The notes under the pieces were generated by a model, which was not told where the DNA came from, ran no database searches, and was given only the letters and a program-made list of their open reading frames with translations. From Ancylostoma caninum (lineage: Eukaryota > Nematoda > Chromadorea > Rhabditida > Ancylostomatidae): 64,000 nucleotides of DNA. The stretch covers positions 496,001 to 560,000 of the forward strand of contig JBAJFG010000409.1 of NCBI GenBank assembly GCA_037903475.1, read 5' to 3'. The position numbers and the translations under genes are program-made. Each line of letters opens with the position of its first letter. Position 1 is the first letter of the stretch. Positions 22,074 to 30,836 of the stretch are shown piece by piece.

Positions 22074-22922
22074 TCAGTTTAAAGACGTCCGAGTGGAAGC
22101 GGTAAAGGCAGGACACGATCCGCAGATGCAATCATTGCCACTGGAGTTCATGACTACGAAATTTGATGAAGTGTTCTTCAAATCATTGGTAGCCTGGGGA
22201 GTACGGATCCCATTTCGTGTGACATTTAAAGATTTCTGTCGCTCACGTGGGTAGAATGTTCGGTCTAACGGGATGTGGATTTTCTTATTAAGATCGAACA
22301 AACTATCTCGTTCAACGCGGTATCGACCACCTTGTGTCTCCAAAAGATGCCGACGTTGTTGGCGAAGTGCATACCCTATTTTCCGCTCTTCCTGGGTAAG
22401 TGATGGGCGAATAAATACATTCTTAAATTTAACCGAGTTTCGGAGCTTGCGCGCTGCGCGAAGGAGCAGCTGTTGGTACGTAGACGTCGGAAGCACAAGT
22501 TTTAATAGTCGCGGTCGATCTGCCTTCGGGATGCCTAGTCTGAACATGCTTACGGGAGAACATTTGAACTCTAACTCATCGAACAGATTCCACACGTTCT
22601 GCCATTCGAATTTCATCCTTTCTTGTCCACGTAAATCATGTTCTGGTTCAGGCAAACCGGAGACTACAATGGAGCGCTGTCTTTCGATCTCATCTGCGGA
22701 ACGTTCCTGCTTCTCAGGTGCACCACTCTGGGTTACCTCAGTAGCACAAGATTTTGCCTTTTGAGCATTCTTGCCTCTACTTGGCAAAATCTGGCCAAGC
22801 AATGTGAGGATAAATAGAAACCTTTCCTCTTCGTTGAGTTTGACCAACTCTTCCATATTTTCCTCAAGATCCTCCGATGTGCGAATGCAGGGTATGTTGA
22901 GCGAAGAAAGTCGACCGTCCAT
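22074..22922 (-). CDS. CR1-like ORF1 (RNA-binding, RRM-like)
   Basis: 282 codons from ATG 22922. The open frame runs further upstream into the flanking tandem repeat, so that extension is not element sequence. An N-terminal Glu/Leu-rich helix (EELVKLNEEER) is followed by a linker. Then comes a domain containing SIVVSGLPEPE, MFRLGIPKADRPRLLKLVLP and VFIRPSLTQEER, the pattern of RRM-like ORF1 proteins of nematode CR1/L2-type elements. ORF1 stops 32 bp before the ORF2 ATG, in a different frame. It is probably an RNA-binding chaperone of the retrotransposon particle. The N-terminus may be incomplete because the element seems 5'-truncated. Confidence 0.75.
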   Translation of the reverse strand: MDGRLSSLNIPCIRTSEDLEENMEELVKLNEEERFLFILTLLGQILPSRGKNAQKAKSCATEVTQSGAPEKQERSADEIERQRSIVVSGLPEPEHDLRGQERMKFEWQNVWNLFDELEFKCSPVSMFRLGIPKADRPRLLKLVLPTSTYQQLLLRAARKLRNSVKFKNVFIRPSLTQEERKIGYALRQQRRHLLETQGGRYRVERDSLFDLNKKIHIPLDRTFYPRERQKSLNVTRNGIRTPQATNDLKNTSSNFVVMNSSGNDCICGSCPAFTASTRTSLN

Positions 22923-22945
22923 CTTGGGCACAGGCAAATGAAAAA

Positions 22946-23600
22946 ATATTGGTGCAAAATGGTTGTCATATTCGTGTTCAGCGCATTGAGATACCCCTGT
23001 AGGCATGTTCTCGCTAGTCCCTGGTGAAGAAGAGCGAAAAATCAATAAAATCAATAAATCGATGAATGGGCGCAAAATGGTTGTCATATTCGTGTTCAGC
23101 GCATTGAGATACCCCTGTAGGCATGTTCTCGCTAGTCCCTGGTCGAGAAGAGCGAAAAATCAATAAAATCGATATAATCGATAAACCAATCGATAATCCC
23201 AGGTGCAAAGTAGCCTATAACCTCCGCCGGCCAGTGGAGAGTCTACCTGCAAAATTTGGTCCCGATCGGTTCATCCTCCGCGATTTCGGGTGTGGGTCAT
23301 GATGAGGCAAAAGTGGGTGGGCGATGTGTCTGCGATTGGTTCAATGGAACCCTCGCTCCGCCCTTCAGGACCTACTCGCACTGATTCGCGCGCGATTTCA
23401 TCATACTTGCCCATGCAAATCTGAGTGTGAGTGAGGACGAGTCGGCGCCAGAGGGCGGGAAGGCGCCGCCCCACTCTGCCTCATCATGACCCACACCCCG
23501 CGATTTCTATTCGGAACACACAAACACACACACAAACAAACACACACACAAACACACACAAACACACAAACAAACTTTCACTTTTATATATACAGATTGC
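22946..23600. repeat. tandem-repeat element copy A, right part
   Basis: Resumes the interrupted 118-bp unit at 22946 (units start near 22962 and 23080). It continues into a conserved tail (CCTACAACCTCCGCC-like, GATCGGTTCATCCTCCGC). A CA/AAAC-rich microsatellite (23517-23575) and TTTTATATATACAGATT complete the end. Confidence 0.75.
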
Positions 23601-24444
23601 GGATGGTGCCAATTCACAGATTTATGCCGCTGGAAGAAAACTTTTTCTTGAATAACGTGAAGTTAATGGAGTAAAGGGATTATTCCTTGTTTCTATCGCT
23701 CATGGGTATGTACAACTCCCATAAAAACTTGAACTCCCACGCTTTGCTTTGGAAGAAGTTATAGACAAAAAACCAAAAGTTGCAATCTTTTTGCTCGCTA
23801 CTGTACATTTGCAATCTGGGGAGGATCACGTTATTCACAGAGGATCCCGCTGGAGCGAGTTAGCGATGGAGGAAGGTAGAGAAGAACAGTGTGTGGGGAA
23901 CGTGAAACACAAGCACCCCAAATATCACGCAAAACATCAGGCGCCAACGGCGCCAATGTGGAGCTGGGGATCATCGTCTGACTAAAACAGCGACAATTGT
24001 GATGTAGCCTTATGCTTTTGTTGAGTTGAAGGAAAGCCTACATTATGCGTTGCTTCGCAGGAATGCTTAATACTCTCACCATGGCACGTCACAGTTTCAT
24101 GGAAATTTTATATAAGTTCACCACACATTTCTGTGGAACCTTGTTTTTTTTTGTTGAAAATTTTGAGGAGAGCAGGGCACTTGTATGGCAGATTTGGAAC
24201 AATGATGAGGACCAGCGAAATTGCGACGGTAAATGGCGGTTAGACGTCGATTTTGGCGCCATTGTTGTGAACTCGTATACATTGCGCATCAAAATACGTG
24301 AACCCTCTTCAGGATAGGGAAATACTCCGAAAACAAATACCTCGTTTCCCCCCATAATTTTCCGGAATTTTCCGTTTTCCGGGCTGAAAACCCGCAGTGC
24401 TTAAAACGTAAAACGGAAAGCCAAAAAACGGAAAACGTAAGGTA
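23600..24444. other. gene-poor stretch
   Basis: Opposed open frames at 23749-23985 (+) and 24045-24317 (+)/24089-24355 (-) lack splice support. An AAAACGGAAA-rich patch at 24360-24440 resembles 17440-17510 and surrounds the next MITE. Confidence 0.3.
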
Positions 24445-24756
24445 GCCGCTATACTACTCGGGGAGTATAGCACCTTGGGACGCCGTCGCCGGTGGCCGCC
24501 AATGTTGGCGACCCCTCACAATCGATACGCACTGGCGCCGCAGTCGCCGACATTGGCGGCCGCCGATCGCCAATGTTGGCGACCAATCGATACGCACCGA
24601 CGTCACAGTCGCCAACATTGCCGCCGATATTGGCGATAGCCAGTCGCCGGCGACGGCGGCGGCGGCCGCCGCTCCGCCCACAGTCAATGCGTATCGGCCT
24701 CACAGTCGCCGGCGACGGCCACGCAAGGTGCTACAGTCCTCGAGGACTATAGCGGC
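24445..24756. mobile_element. GC-rich MITE with self-complementary TIRs
   Basis: 33-bp terminal inverted repeats (24445-24477 and 24724-24756) begin GCCGCTATA and end GCACCTTG. Each TIR can itself fold (CTATACTACTCGGGGAGTATAG-type). The core is very GC-rich and made of repeated variants of TCGCCAACATTGGCGGC in both orientations. The element is inserted in an AAAACGGAAA-rich repeat that flanks both sides. Confidence 0.75.
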
Positions 24757-25380
24757 AGTGTAAAACGGAAAATTGAAAATTCCGCACACCCCTGGTATCC
24801 ACTGCAAGGTTGTTTTAGTTCCAATTTTGGGCTTTTTATTGTGTTTCTTTCAGGTCTTCTTCCTTGAAACTGCTCAGTGTACAGAGAAAACTTGCGGGAG
24901 CAGGAGGGGGGGGGGATCGTGAAAAGGTGGAGGTTGGACGAGGGAATAGGGGAGGGGGTCGTATTGAGGGTTGCTTTTTCTTATCTTCGTGTTTGACCCT
25001 GACCTTAGAGCATCCGCGGAGTTACATATTTCCATTTAAACATGTGAGATCGAGTGCGTCGCATTCGTTCTGACATTTTCCATGCCGTATTGATTTTTTG
25101 CGCGTTTTGACCTGACTGGCGTTTGATCAGTCAGTAGTTTCATTGCTGTCGGCGTCAGCCCTTACACCTTACACCTTACACATTGCAACTCCTTGTATTA
25201 TTCCACCTTTTTTAGATAACTGCTGAAGTCGCTCTCACGTCTGCTCCCGTTCTCATTGCTGCTGGTGTCTTCAGTCGCGAAGAATGACTATTCGTAAAGA
25301 AACTTAATCACATCATAGTGGGCTAGGGGGACATTTGTTCCGACCGTACGCATGACCCTGTACATCGAAGTCCTTCAAAC

Positions 25381-25474
25381 CTTTGAACGTGGACGTGCTC
25401 CTAACTGCCGTTTCTCGGTAAACTGACAGTCGAGCATATTCATTACATCTGGTTGCGAACGTTGGAGGTGTGAA
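25381..25474 (-). CDS. probable internal exon, unknown protein
   Basis: Bounded by a strong acceptor (CAAATTTTCAG) and donor (GTTTGAAG), 94 nt. Two of three frames stay open and both look coding, so the frame is undecided. No family recognised. 24757-25380 and 25475-25658 otherwise contain nothing supported. Confidence 0.35.
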
Positions 25475-25658
25475 CTGAAAATTTGACGTGAAATCCATTG
25501 TCCATTGGCATCGACTCAAAAGTTTCATTTGTTCTGTTTCGATTTTTTATAGTGTGATCAACTGCACTAGAAATTTTTTCCTTAAAGTGAGAGTTTGTCC
25601 GTCTTTGATTTCATTCACCGCTGCTTCAACTCAAAAGTAGGGGAGGAAATGAGGAAAA

Positions 25659-26022
25659 ATGGCGGTTTTGCCGAATGCAAATCATTCTTCACATGTTTTT
25701 GTTCGAATCTGGCTTGTGCATTCTCGTGGTCACCATGATCCAGACGTCAGCGGTGGCAGACAGCTGGAGACGGCGCTACGCAGTCGTCGCGCAACTCTGC
25801 GGCGAGGCTGCTGCGCGGCGGCGTGGTGGCATTTTGCCAACTCGCAGGCGTCGGCTGATCTATCGATTGATTCACTGCCTCCGAATATTTTGCCATTTTC
25901 ATTCGTTTGCCACTACGCTACCCCACAGCAGCCTAGCGGCAGAGCGTGCCGCCGCTAGGGTTTGGATCACCGTGACCACGAGAATAGTTTTCATCTGCAG
26001 AAATTTTCTTATTGTTCATTAG
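25659..26022 (+). CDS. possible small basic secreted peptide (frame uncertain)
   Basis: Two overlapping plus frames are open for 99 and 115 codons. The second (ATG at 25675) starts with a hydrophobic leader including FESGLCILVVTMIQTSAVA. It continues into Arg-rich, dibasic-containing sequence with a Cys, as in a processed peptide precursor. The other frame has no such leader. High GC alone could keep both open. Confidence 0.22.
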
Positions 26023-26109
26023 TAATCCGGTCTAGGTGGATCTGCTCAGTTCCCATAATGTAGTATTGGATTGTCATTTGGACTAGAACACATGAATTCA
26101 TCACCCATA

Positions 26110-26313
26110 CAGGCGGTTCACCGGAAAGTCGGTTTCGCACTGCTGGAACGCATGTGTTCCACGTGATCCTACATCACTTCCGGGATTGTTTTAACATGTT
26201 AAGCAGCTAAATATCACTGGAACTAACAAGCTAGAGTGGGCCCGATTTGTCAGAAGCACCTTTCCTCTATCAGCGTAGGAATACACTGTACCGACTTTTT
26301 TCTGAACCGCCCG
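26110..26313. mobile_element. MITE with TA target site (Tc1/mariner-type)
   Basis: 204-bp element with inverted termini CAGGCGGTTCA... and ...TGAACCGCCCG flanked by TA on both sides. No coding capacity. Confidence 0.75.
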
Positions 26314-26315
26314 TA

Positions 26316-27400
26316 TTTTGCCTTCGTAGCTCATAAACGAGCCTGATGCGAATCTACATTAAACGGCCCTATACTGGGGACAGTGGTAAACTTCAGTGTG
26401 GCTATTGGGCTCCTATGGTGCGAAATTCCCGTAGCTAACTCACTCAAAAATGGACTACGATCGTTGAGTCCATGCTTAAATGTTTGAAGAACTTTCATGT
26501 TCAGGGTCCTAGATAATGTCGGAGCAACTGTCCCCATCCCCGGACTGTCATTAAGTTTCTGTGAATATCCGGTGCTGCTGGCTCTCACATTGCAAAGACG
26601 CCAATAACTGCTACGATAAGAAACCCCATCGTCATCATTTCATCAACTAGTGCTTAACGTGAGTTAATGCTAATATTAAATATGATGCCAGCAGGAATTT
26701 GTGCTCACATTCGCGCCTAGGGCGACATCACCAGCCGTTTCTTATTTTTTTGTTTCCTTTCATTTATTAGGTCGTCAAATTTGAAATGTTGGGTTTTGTT
26801 AAGCGATCAGATGAATGAACAGTCGATGACAGAGGAATAGCATTGGGTCACCTACTTATATTAATTTCGACCAACTCCGAACTCAATGTTGATGAATGAT
26901 TTTCGTAAAACCACCAGAAGGTCGGAAGTTCCTGTAAAGTTCCTAAGTAAGTGCCTTTGTTAAGGGGGGAAGGGAGTTGGAATTTTCGCCAAATCTGTCG
27001 AAAAAGATGCCATTAACAAGAGAGTGAGCCTCGCTATTGACTTTGATTGTGATCACCCGAAATCAGCAGGAGAAGCTGCTGAATGACGAACTGTGCATGT
27101 ATGGGCAGGCAGCATAAGCGTTCCTATCTCAGCAATTAGGATTTCGAAATAAGAGATTTCAGAGTTGACGACGAATTATTTCGCGCGTGGATTTCTACGT
27201 TCACGTTTGACTCAATTTCAGTAGCTATCATGTATTAGGAGCTCCAAACTTCTGTATGACTGTTAAAATGGGCGAGGTTGAAGAGTTTCAGCAGAAGGAA
27301 ATTCTTCGAAAGTTCTCGCCACGTGAGCACTTACATCGCATTCACTGCTGATAAAATCGGTTTAGGGGAACTTTTGAAAATGCTTCAAAAGTTTTGGAAT
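26316..27400. other. gene-poor stretch
   Basis: A minus-strand frame at 26331-26588 (85 codons) is coding-like in composition but has no clear splice sites. Nothing else recognised. Confidence 0.3.
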
Positions 27401-27411
27401 ATTTAGTTACA

Positions 27412-27973
27412 CGGATCTCCCTCATAAGAGGGATCCCAGCCGGTTAGTCGCGAGGCTACGTGGCGCGTCCCCAGGTGGCGGATAGGGGGCTAATCGCGGA
27501 CCACACGCGACCTTGTGCCTGCCCTGAGACGCGGGTGGATTCAGGGGATGGACTCCCTGTTTCTGCAGTGTCGGAACGATCCATACCTTCTGCCAGCGCG
27601 TGGGTGTGTTCATGCATGCGTGCGTGAGTGTACTTGCGTGTCTGCAGATTGTATCCTGCACATCTATCCGACCAAAAGCCCTGCATTCAAGTGACTGGGA
27701 GGTACAAGGGAGGCGGTTCGGAGTCGCCTCCAACAAATAAGCTCCATCGTCCACTCCCGGGAAGCCCGGCTAACTTCCCGGTGAAATCCTACCCTAGCTA
27801 CCCGCGGGGGAATAGAGCCCAGCAAGCTATCTCCTAAGGGTTTTCTTTTCCTTAAAGCTCGACACAGCAATAATAAAGAGTGTTCCCCTGATCTCGGAAG
27901 AGGCACTGGTACGGCGGCGCCAGTGAGGACGAGGTCCGAGGGGTTATCTAGGCTGCCTAAAACCAGAAGGACT
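27412..27973 (+). promoter_or_regulatory. structured 5' leader of the RTE element
   Basis: The 5' tip folds as a hairpin (TCCCTC 27418-27423 with GAGGGA 27428-27433, plus GGA/TCC outside). Two further nested pairings are visible: GGTTAG 27442-27447 with CTAATC 27490-27495, and TCCCC 27468-27472 with GGGGG 27485-27489. A short open frame (27628-27837) containing a PLPGSPANF stretch may be the vestigial ORF1 of RTE elements. Internal-promoter or ribozyme function is inference. Confidence 0.5.
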
Positions 27974-30817
27974 ATGATGACGATCTGTACCTTCAACGCA
28001 CGCACGCTTGCATCGGAGGCTTCTATCGAGGATTTGATGATGCAGGCCAGGAAGATCAGGTACGACGTCATCGGACTGACCGAGACGAGGAGACACCGGC
28101 CACTGAACGCCACCTTCGACACTGGAGAAGAACTGTTCCTTGGAACCTGCGACAGTAGAGGAGTTGGTGGAGTCGGTGTCCTCGTCAACACGAACTTGGC
28201 CATGAACATCGATTCGTTCGAACAGCTAACAACCCGAATCGGACGTTTGCGACTGAGAAGATGTGGATCAATACCGGCCTTGACAATCTTCGTCGCCTAT
28301 GCTCCAACATCCAGCTACGACGATGAAGAAATCGAGGCCTTCTACATGGACTTGGAGAAGTTCTACAGGGAAGACCACACTTTCTACAAGGTCATTGTTG
28401 GCGACTTCAACGCCAAGATTGGCCCTAGGAGAACGCCTGAGGAACTTCACATCGGTACCCACGGCCTACAGTGGAACGAACAGGGAGAGAGGCTGTCTGA
28501 GTTCATCATGACGACGAAGACCATCCATGGTAACTCACAGTTTCAGAAGCCAACCTCCCTACGGTGGACGTGGGAGTCACCCGGTGGAGAGTACCATAAT
28601 GAAATTGACCACATCATCGTCAATCGAAGGTTCTGCCTGACCGACGTCGGTGTTGTACCGAAGTTCTACACCGGATCAGACCATCGCCTCCTTCGTGCAA
28701 GATTCTTCTTCTCGCGCAAAGGAGAGAAAGCCGTGAAGTTCAAGAAGAGGGCTCCCAAATCCGTCATCAATTGGGATCTCTTCACTTCGTTAGCCGGCTT
28801 TTGGGAAGATGCCGTTGTCGACAACATCGACGAAGAATACGATCGGCTTGTTCAACATCTCTGCGACAGCGCAAGGAGAGCCGAGGGCTCAAGATCCACC
28901 AAAAGACGACTGTCTTACGAGACCCTCGAGCTGATACGCCAGCGCGGAGTCGCGAGAGCCGCAGGCAACTACCAACTGACGTCCGAGCTCGCAAAACGGT
29001 GCAGAGAAGCGATAAAAGAAGACCTTAAAGAGAGACGAGCAGCAGTATTGGCCGAAGCCGCAGAGGCAGGAAGAAGCATTCGCAACGCCCGCCGTGACTT
29101 CGCCAATCGTAAGACCAAGATGACCGCCCTCCGGCGCCCAGAAGGAACAATTTCTTCATCAAGACGGGTAATGGAGAAGGTCATCCACGACTTCTACTCG
29201 GATCTCTTCGATAGCCACGTCCATCTCCCCCAATATCACCCAAGGGAGGATGGATACGTTGTCCCATCAGTTCTCCCTTCCGAAGTCCGACATGCCATCA
29301 AGTCGGTGAAGAATCGTACAGCACCGGGCCCCGACAGGATTCGACCGGAACATCTGAAGAACCTACCGCCAGTTCTTATCACCACCTTGGCTAGGCTCTT
29401 CACGCGGTACCTGTCGGAATGCAAGGTACCGAACCAATGGAAGACCAGCAGGACCGTGCTGCTGTACAAGAAGGGAGACCCACAGGACATCGGCAATTAT
29501 CGCCCCATCTGTCTGTTGTCCGTCATCTACAAGCTTTTCACTCGAGTGATTCTAAATAGGATCGAAAGGACATTAGATGAAGGACAGCCGTGCGAGCAAG
29601 CAGGGTTTCGAAAAGGATTCAGTACGATCGATCACATACACACGGTCACTAGACTCATTGAAGTATCGCGAGAGTATAAGATGCCTCTCTGTCTCACGTT
29701 CATCGATTTGAAGAAAGCCTTCGACTCTGTGGAGACAGAGGCGGTCCTCAAAGCCCTGGGCAACCAGGGCATACCTACTCAGTACATCAAGATATTTCGT
29801 GAGCTCTACAGCAACTTCACGACCAGGATTTCTCCATTCTACGACGACATCACTATCGACGTCAAGAGAGGGGTTCGACAAGGCGACACCGTGTCGCCAA
29901 AACTATTCAGCGCCACTCTCGAAGACGTCATGCGAAGACTGGAATGGGATTGCATGGGAGTGCAAGTTGATGGCCGGCGACTTAACCACCTTCGCTTCGC
30001 TGACGACATCGTCCTTATAACACCAACTATCGGCGAAGCGGAACGGATGCTGGCCGACTTTGACGACGCGTGTGGAAAGATCGGTCTCCAACTGAACCTG
30101 ACGAAGACGATGTTCATGAGGAACGGATGGGTCCCGGATGCCCCATTCTCGCTCAACGGAACGACCATATCCGAATGCTCCAGCTACGTATATCTAGGTC
30201 GGGAAGTCAACATGATGAACGATCTCGCTCCAGAGCTGGGCAGGAGGAAGCGAGCGGCTTGGGGAGCCTACAAGAGCATCGAGGACGTAGTGAAGAAGAC
30301 GAAGAACACCAGGCTCCGTGCCCACCTCTTCAATACAACGGTTCTCCCTGCTTTGACGTACGCCTCGGAAACCTGGGCGTTACGCAAGCAGGATGAGAAT
30401 GCGGTCAACGTCATCGAACGCTCCATCGAGAGGGTGATGCTAGGAATAACCCGCCTCACACAAGTGAGGGCTGGAATACGGAGTTCCACCCTTCGTGAAC
30501 AGTCGAAGATCAGGGACGCTGCCGCTTACGCCAAGTTGAGTAAGATCAGGTGGGCCGGACACGTGATGCGTCTTAACGACCACCGTTGGACAAGAGCCGT
30601 CAGCGACTGGACTCCACGGGACGTTAAGCGCACGACAGGAAGACCACCGACCCGATGGTCAGACTTCTTCACGAAGTCCTTCAAGGAAAGATATAATGCT
30701 CTTCGTGTCCCTCGAACGGACAGAATCCACTGGACAACTCTGGCTCGCGAGAGGGACAAATGGAAGGATTGCTGGCGCCCGCTCGGTACATCCGAAGATC
30801 AACGGGAGTCAAGGTGA
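27974..30817 (+). CDS. RTE endonuclease-reverse transcriptase
   Basis: 947 codons from the first ATG (27974); the open frame extends 17 codons upstream without ATG. The endonuclease spans about residues 1-230 (FNARTL, GLTETRR, YAPTSSYDD, GDFNAKIG, NEIDHIIVNRR, SDHRLL). RT spans about 400-720 (APGPDRIRPEHL, GNYRPICLLS, QAGFRKG, FIDLKKAFDSV, GVRQGDTVSP, FADD at 675-678). The C-terminal block has RWAGHVMR and TGRPPTRW. The order and motifs match the RTE clade, whose proteins nick and prime at the target. It appears intact. Confidence 0.95.
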   Translation: MMTICTFNARTLASEASIEDLMMQARKIRYDVIGLTETRRHRPLNATFDTGEELFLGTCDSRGVGGVGVLVNTNLAMNIDSFEQLTTRIGRLRLRRCGSIPALTIFVAYAPTSSYDDEEIEAFYMDLEKFYREDHTFYKVIVGDFNAKIGPRRTPEELHIGTHGLQWNEQGERLSEFIMTTKTIHGNSQFQKPTSLRWTWESPGGEYHNEIDHIIVNRRFCLTDVGVVPKFYTGSDHRLLRARFFFSRKGEKAVKFKKRAPKSVINWDLFTSLAGFWEDAVVDNIDEEYDRLVQHLCDSARRAEGSRSTKRRLSYETLELIRQRGVARAAGNYQLTSELAKRCREAIKEDLKERRAAVLAEAAEAGRSIRNARRDFANRKTKMTALRRPEGTISSSRRVMEKVIHDFYSDLFDSHVHLPQYHPREDGYVVPSVLPSEVRHAIKSVKNRTAPGPDRIRPEHLKNLPPVLITTLARLFTRYLSECKVPNQWKTSRTVLLYKKGDPQDIGNYRPICLLSVIYKLFTRVILNRIERTLDEGQPCEQAGFRKGFSTIDHIHTVTRLIEVSREYKMPLCLTFIDLKKAFDSVETEAVLKALGNQGIPTQYIKIFRELYSNFTTRISPFYDDITIDVKRGVRQGDTVSPKLFSATLEDVMRRLEWDCMGVQVDGRRLNHLRFADDIVLITPTIGEAERMLADFDDACGKIGLQLNLTKTMFMRNGWVPDAPFSLNGTTISECSSYVYLGREVNMMNDLAPELGRRKRAAWGAYKSIEDVVKKTKNTRLRAHLFNTTVLPALTYASETWALRKQDENAVNVIERSIERVMLGITRLTQVRAGIRSSTLREQSKIRDAAAYAKLSKIRWAGHVMRLNDHRWTRAVSDWTPRDVKRTTGRPPTRWSDFFTKSFKERYNALRVPRTDRIHWTTLARERDKWKDCWRPLGTSEDQRESR

Positions 30818-30836
30818 TCAAGGTGATTTAGTTACA

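Larger units (their letters stand above)
18702..22945 (-). mobile_element. CR1-like non-LTR retrotransposon
   Basis: Minus-strand element with ORF1 (22922-22074) and ORF2 (22041-19153), a 3' untranslated region, and a 3' tail of about six ATGA/TGAA units (18702-18728), as is typical of CR1-type elements. Only about 20 bp precede the ORF1 ATG, so the copy is probably 5'-truncated. It interrupts a 118-bp tandem-repeat unit, splitting it between 18701 and 22946, so it inserted after that array formed. Both ORFs are open. Confidence 0.85.
27401..30836 (+). mobile_element. full-length RTE retrotransposon with 11-bp target duplication
   Basis: ATTTAGTTACA at 27401-27411 and 30826-30836 brackets a 3414-bp element. 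It has a structured 5' leader (27412-27973), one long endonuclease-RT ORF, and a 3' end made of two copies of TCAAGGTGA plus a partial one. The ORF stop codon lies inside the first tail repeat, so there is almost no 3' UTR. Exact duplications and an uninterrupted ORF indicate a young insertion. It is much more GC-rich than its surroundings. Confidence 0.93.

Noticed and set aside
22923..23087. N-terminal extension of CR1-like ORF1
   Set aside because: Encoded by the flanking 118-bp tandem repeat, outside the retrotransposon.
27664..28209. 181-codon minus-strand reading over the RTE 5' region
   Set aside because: Antisense to the RTE leader and endonuclease; no splice or start support.
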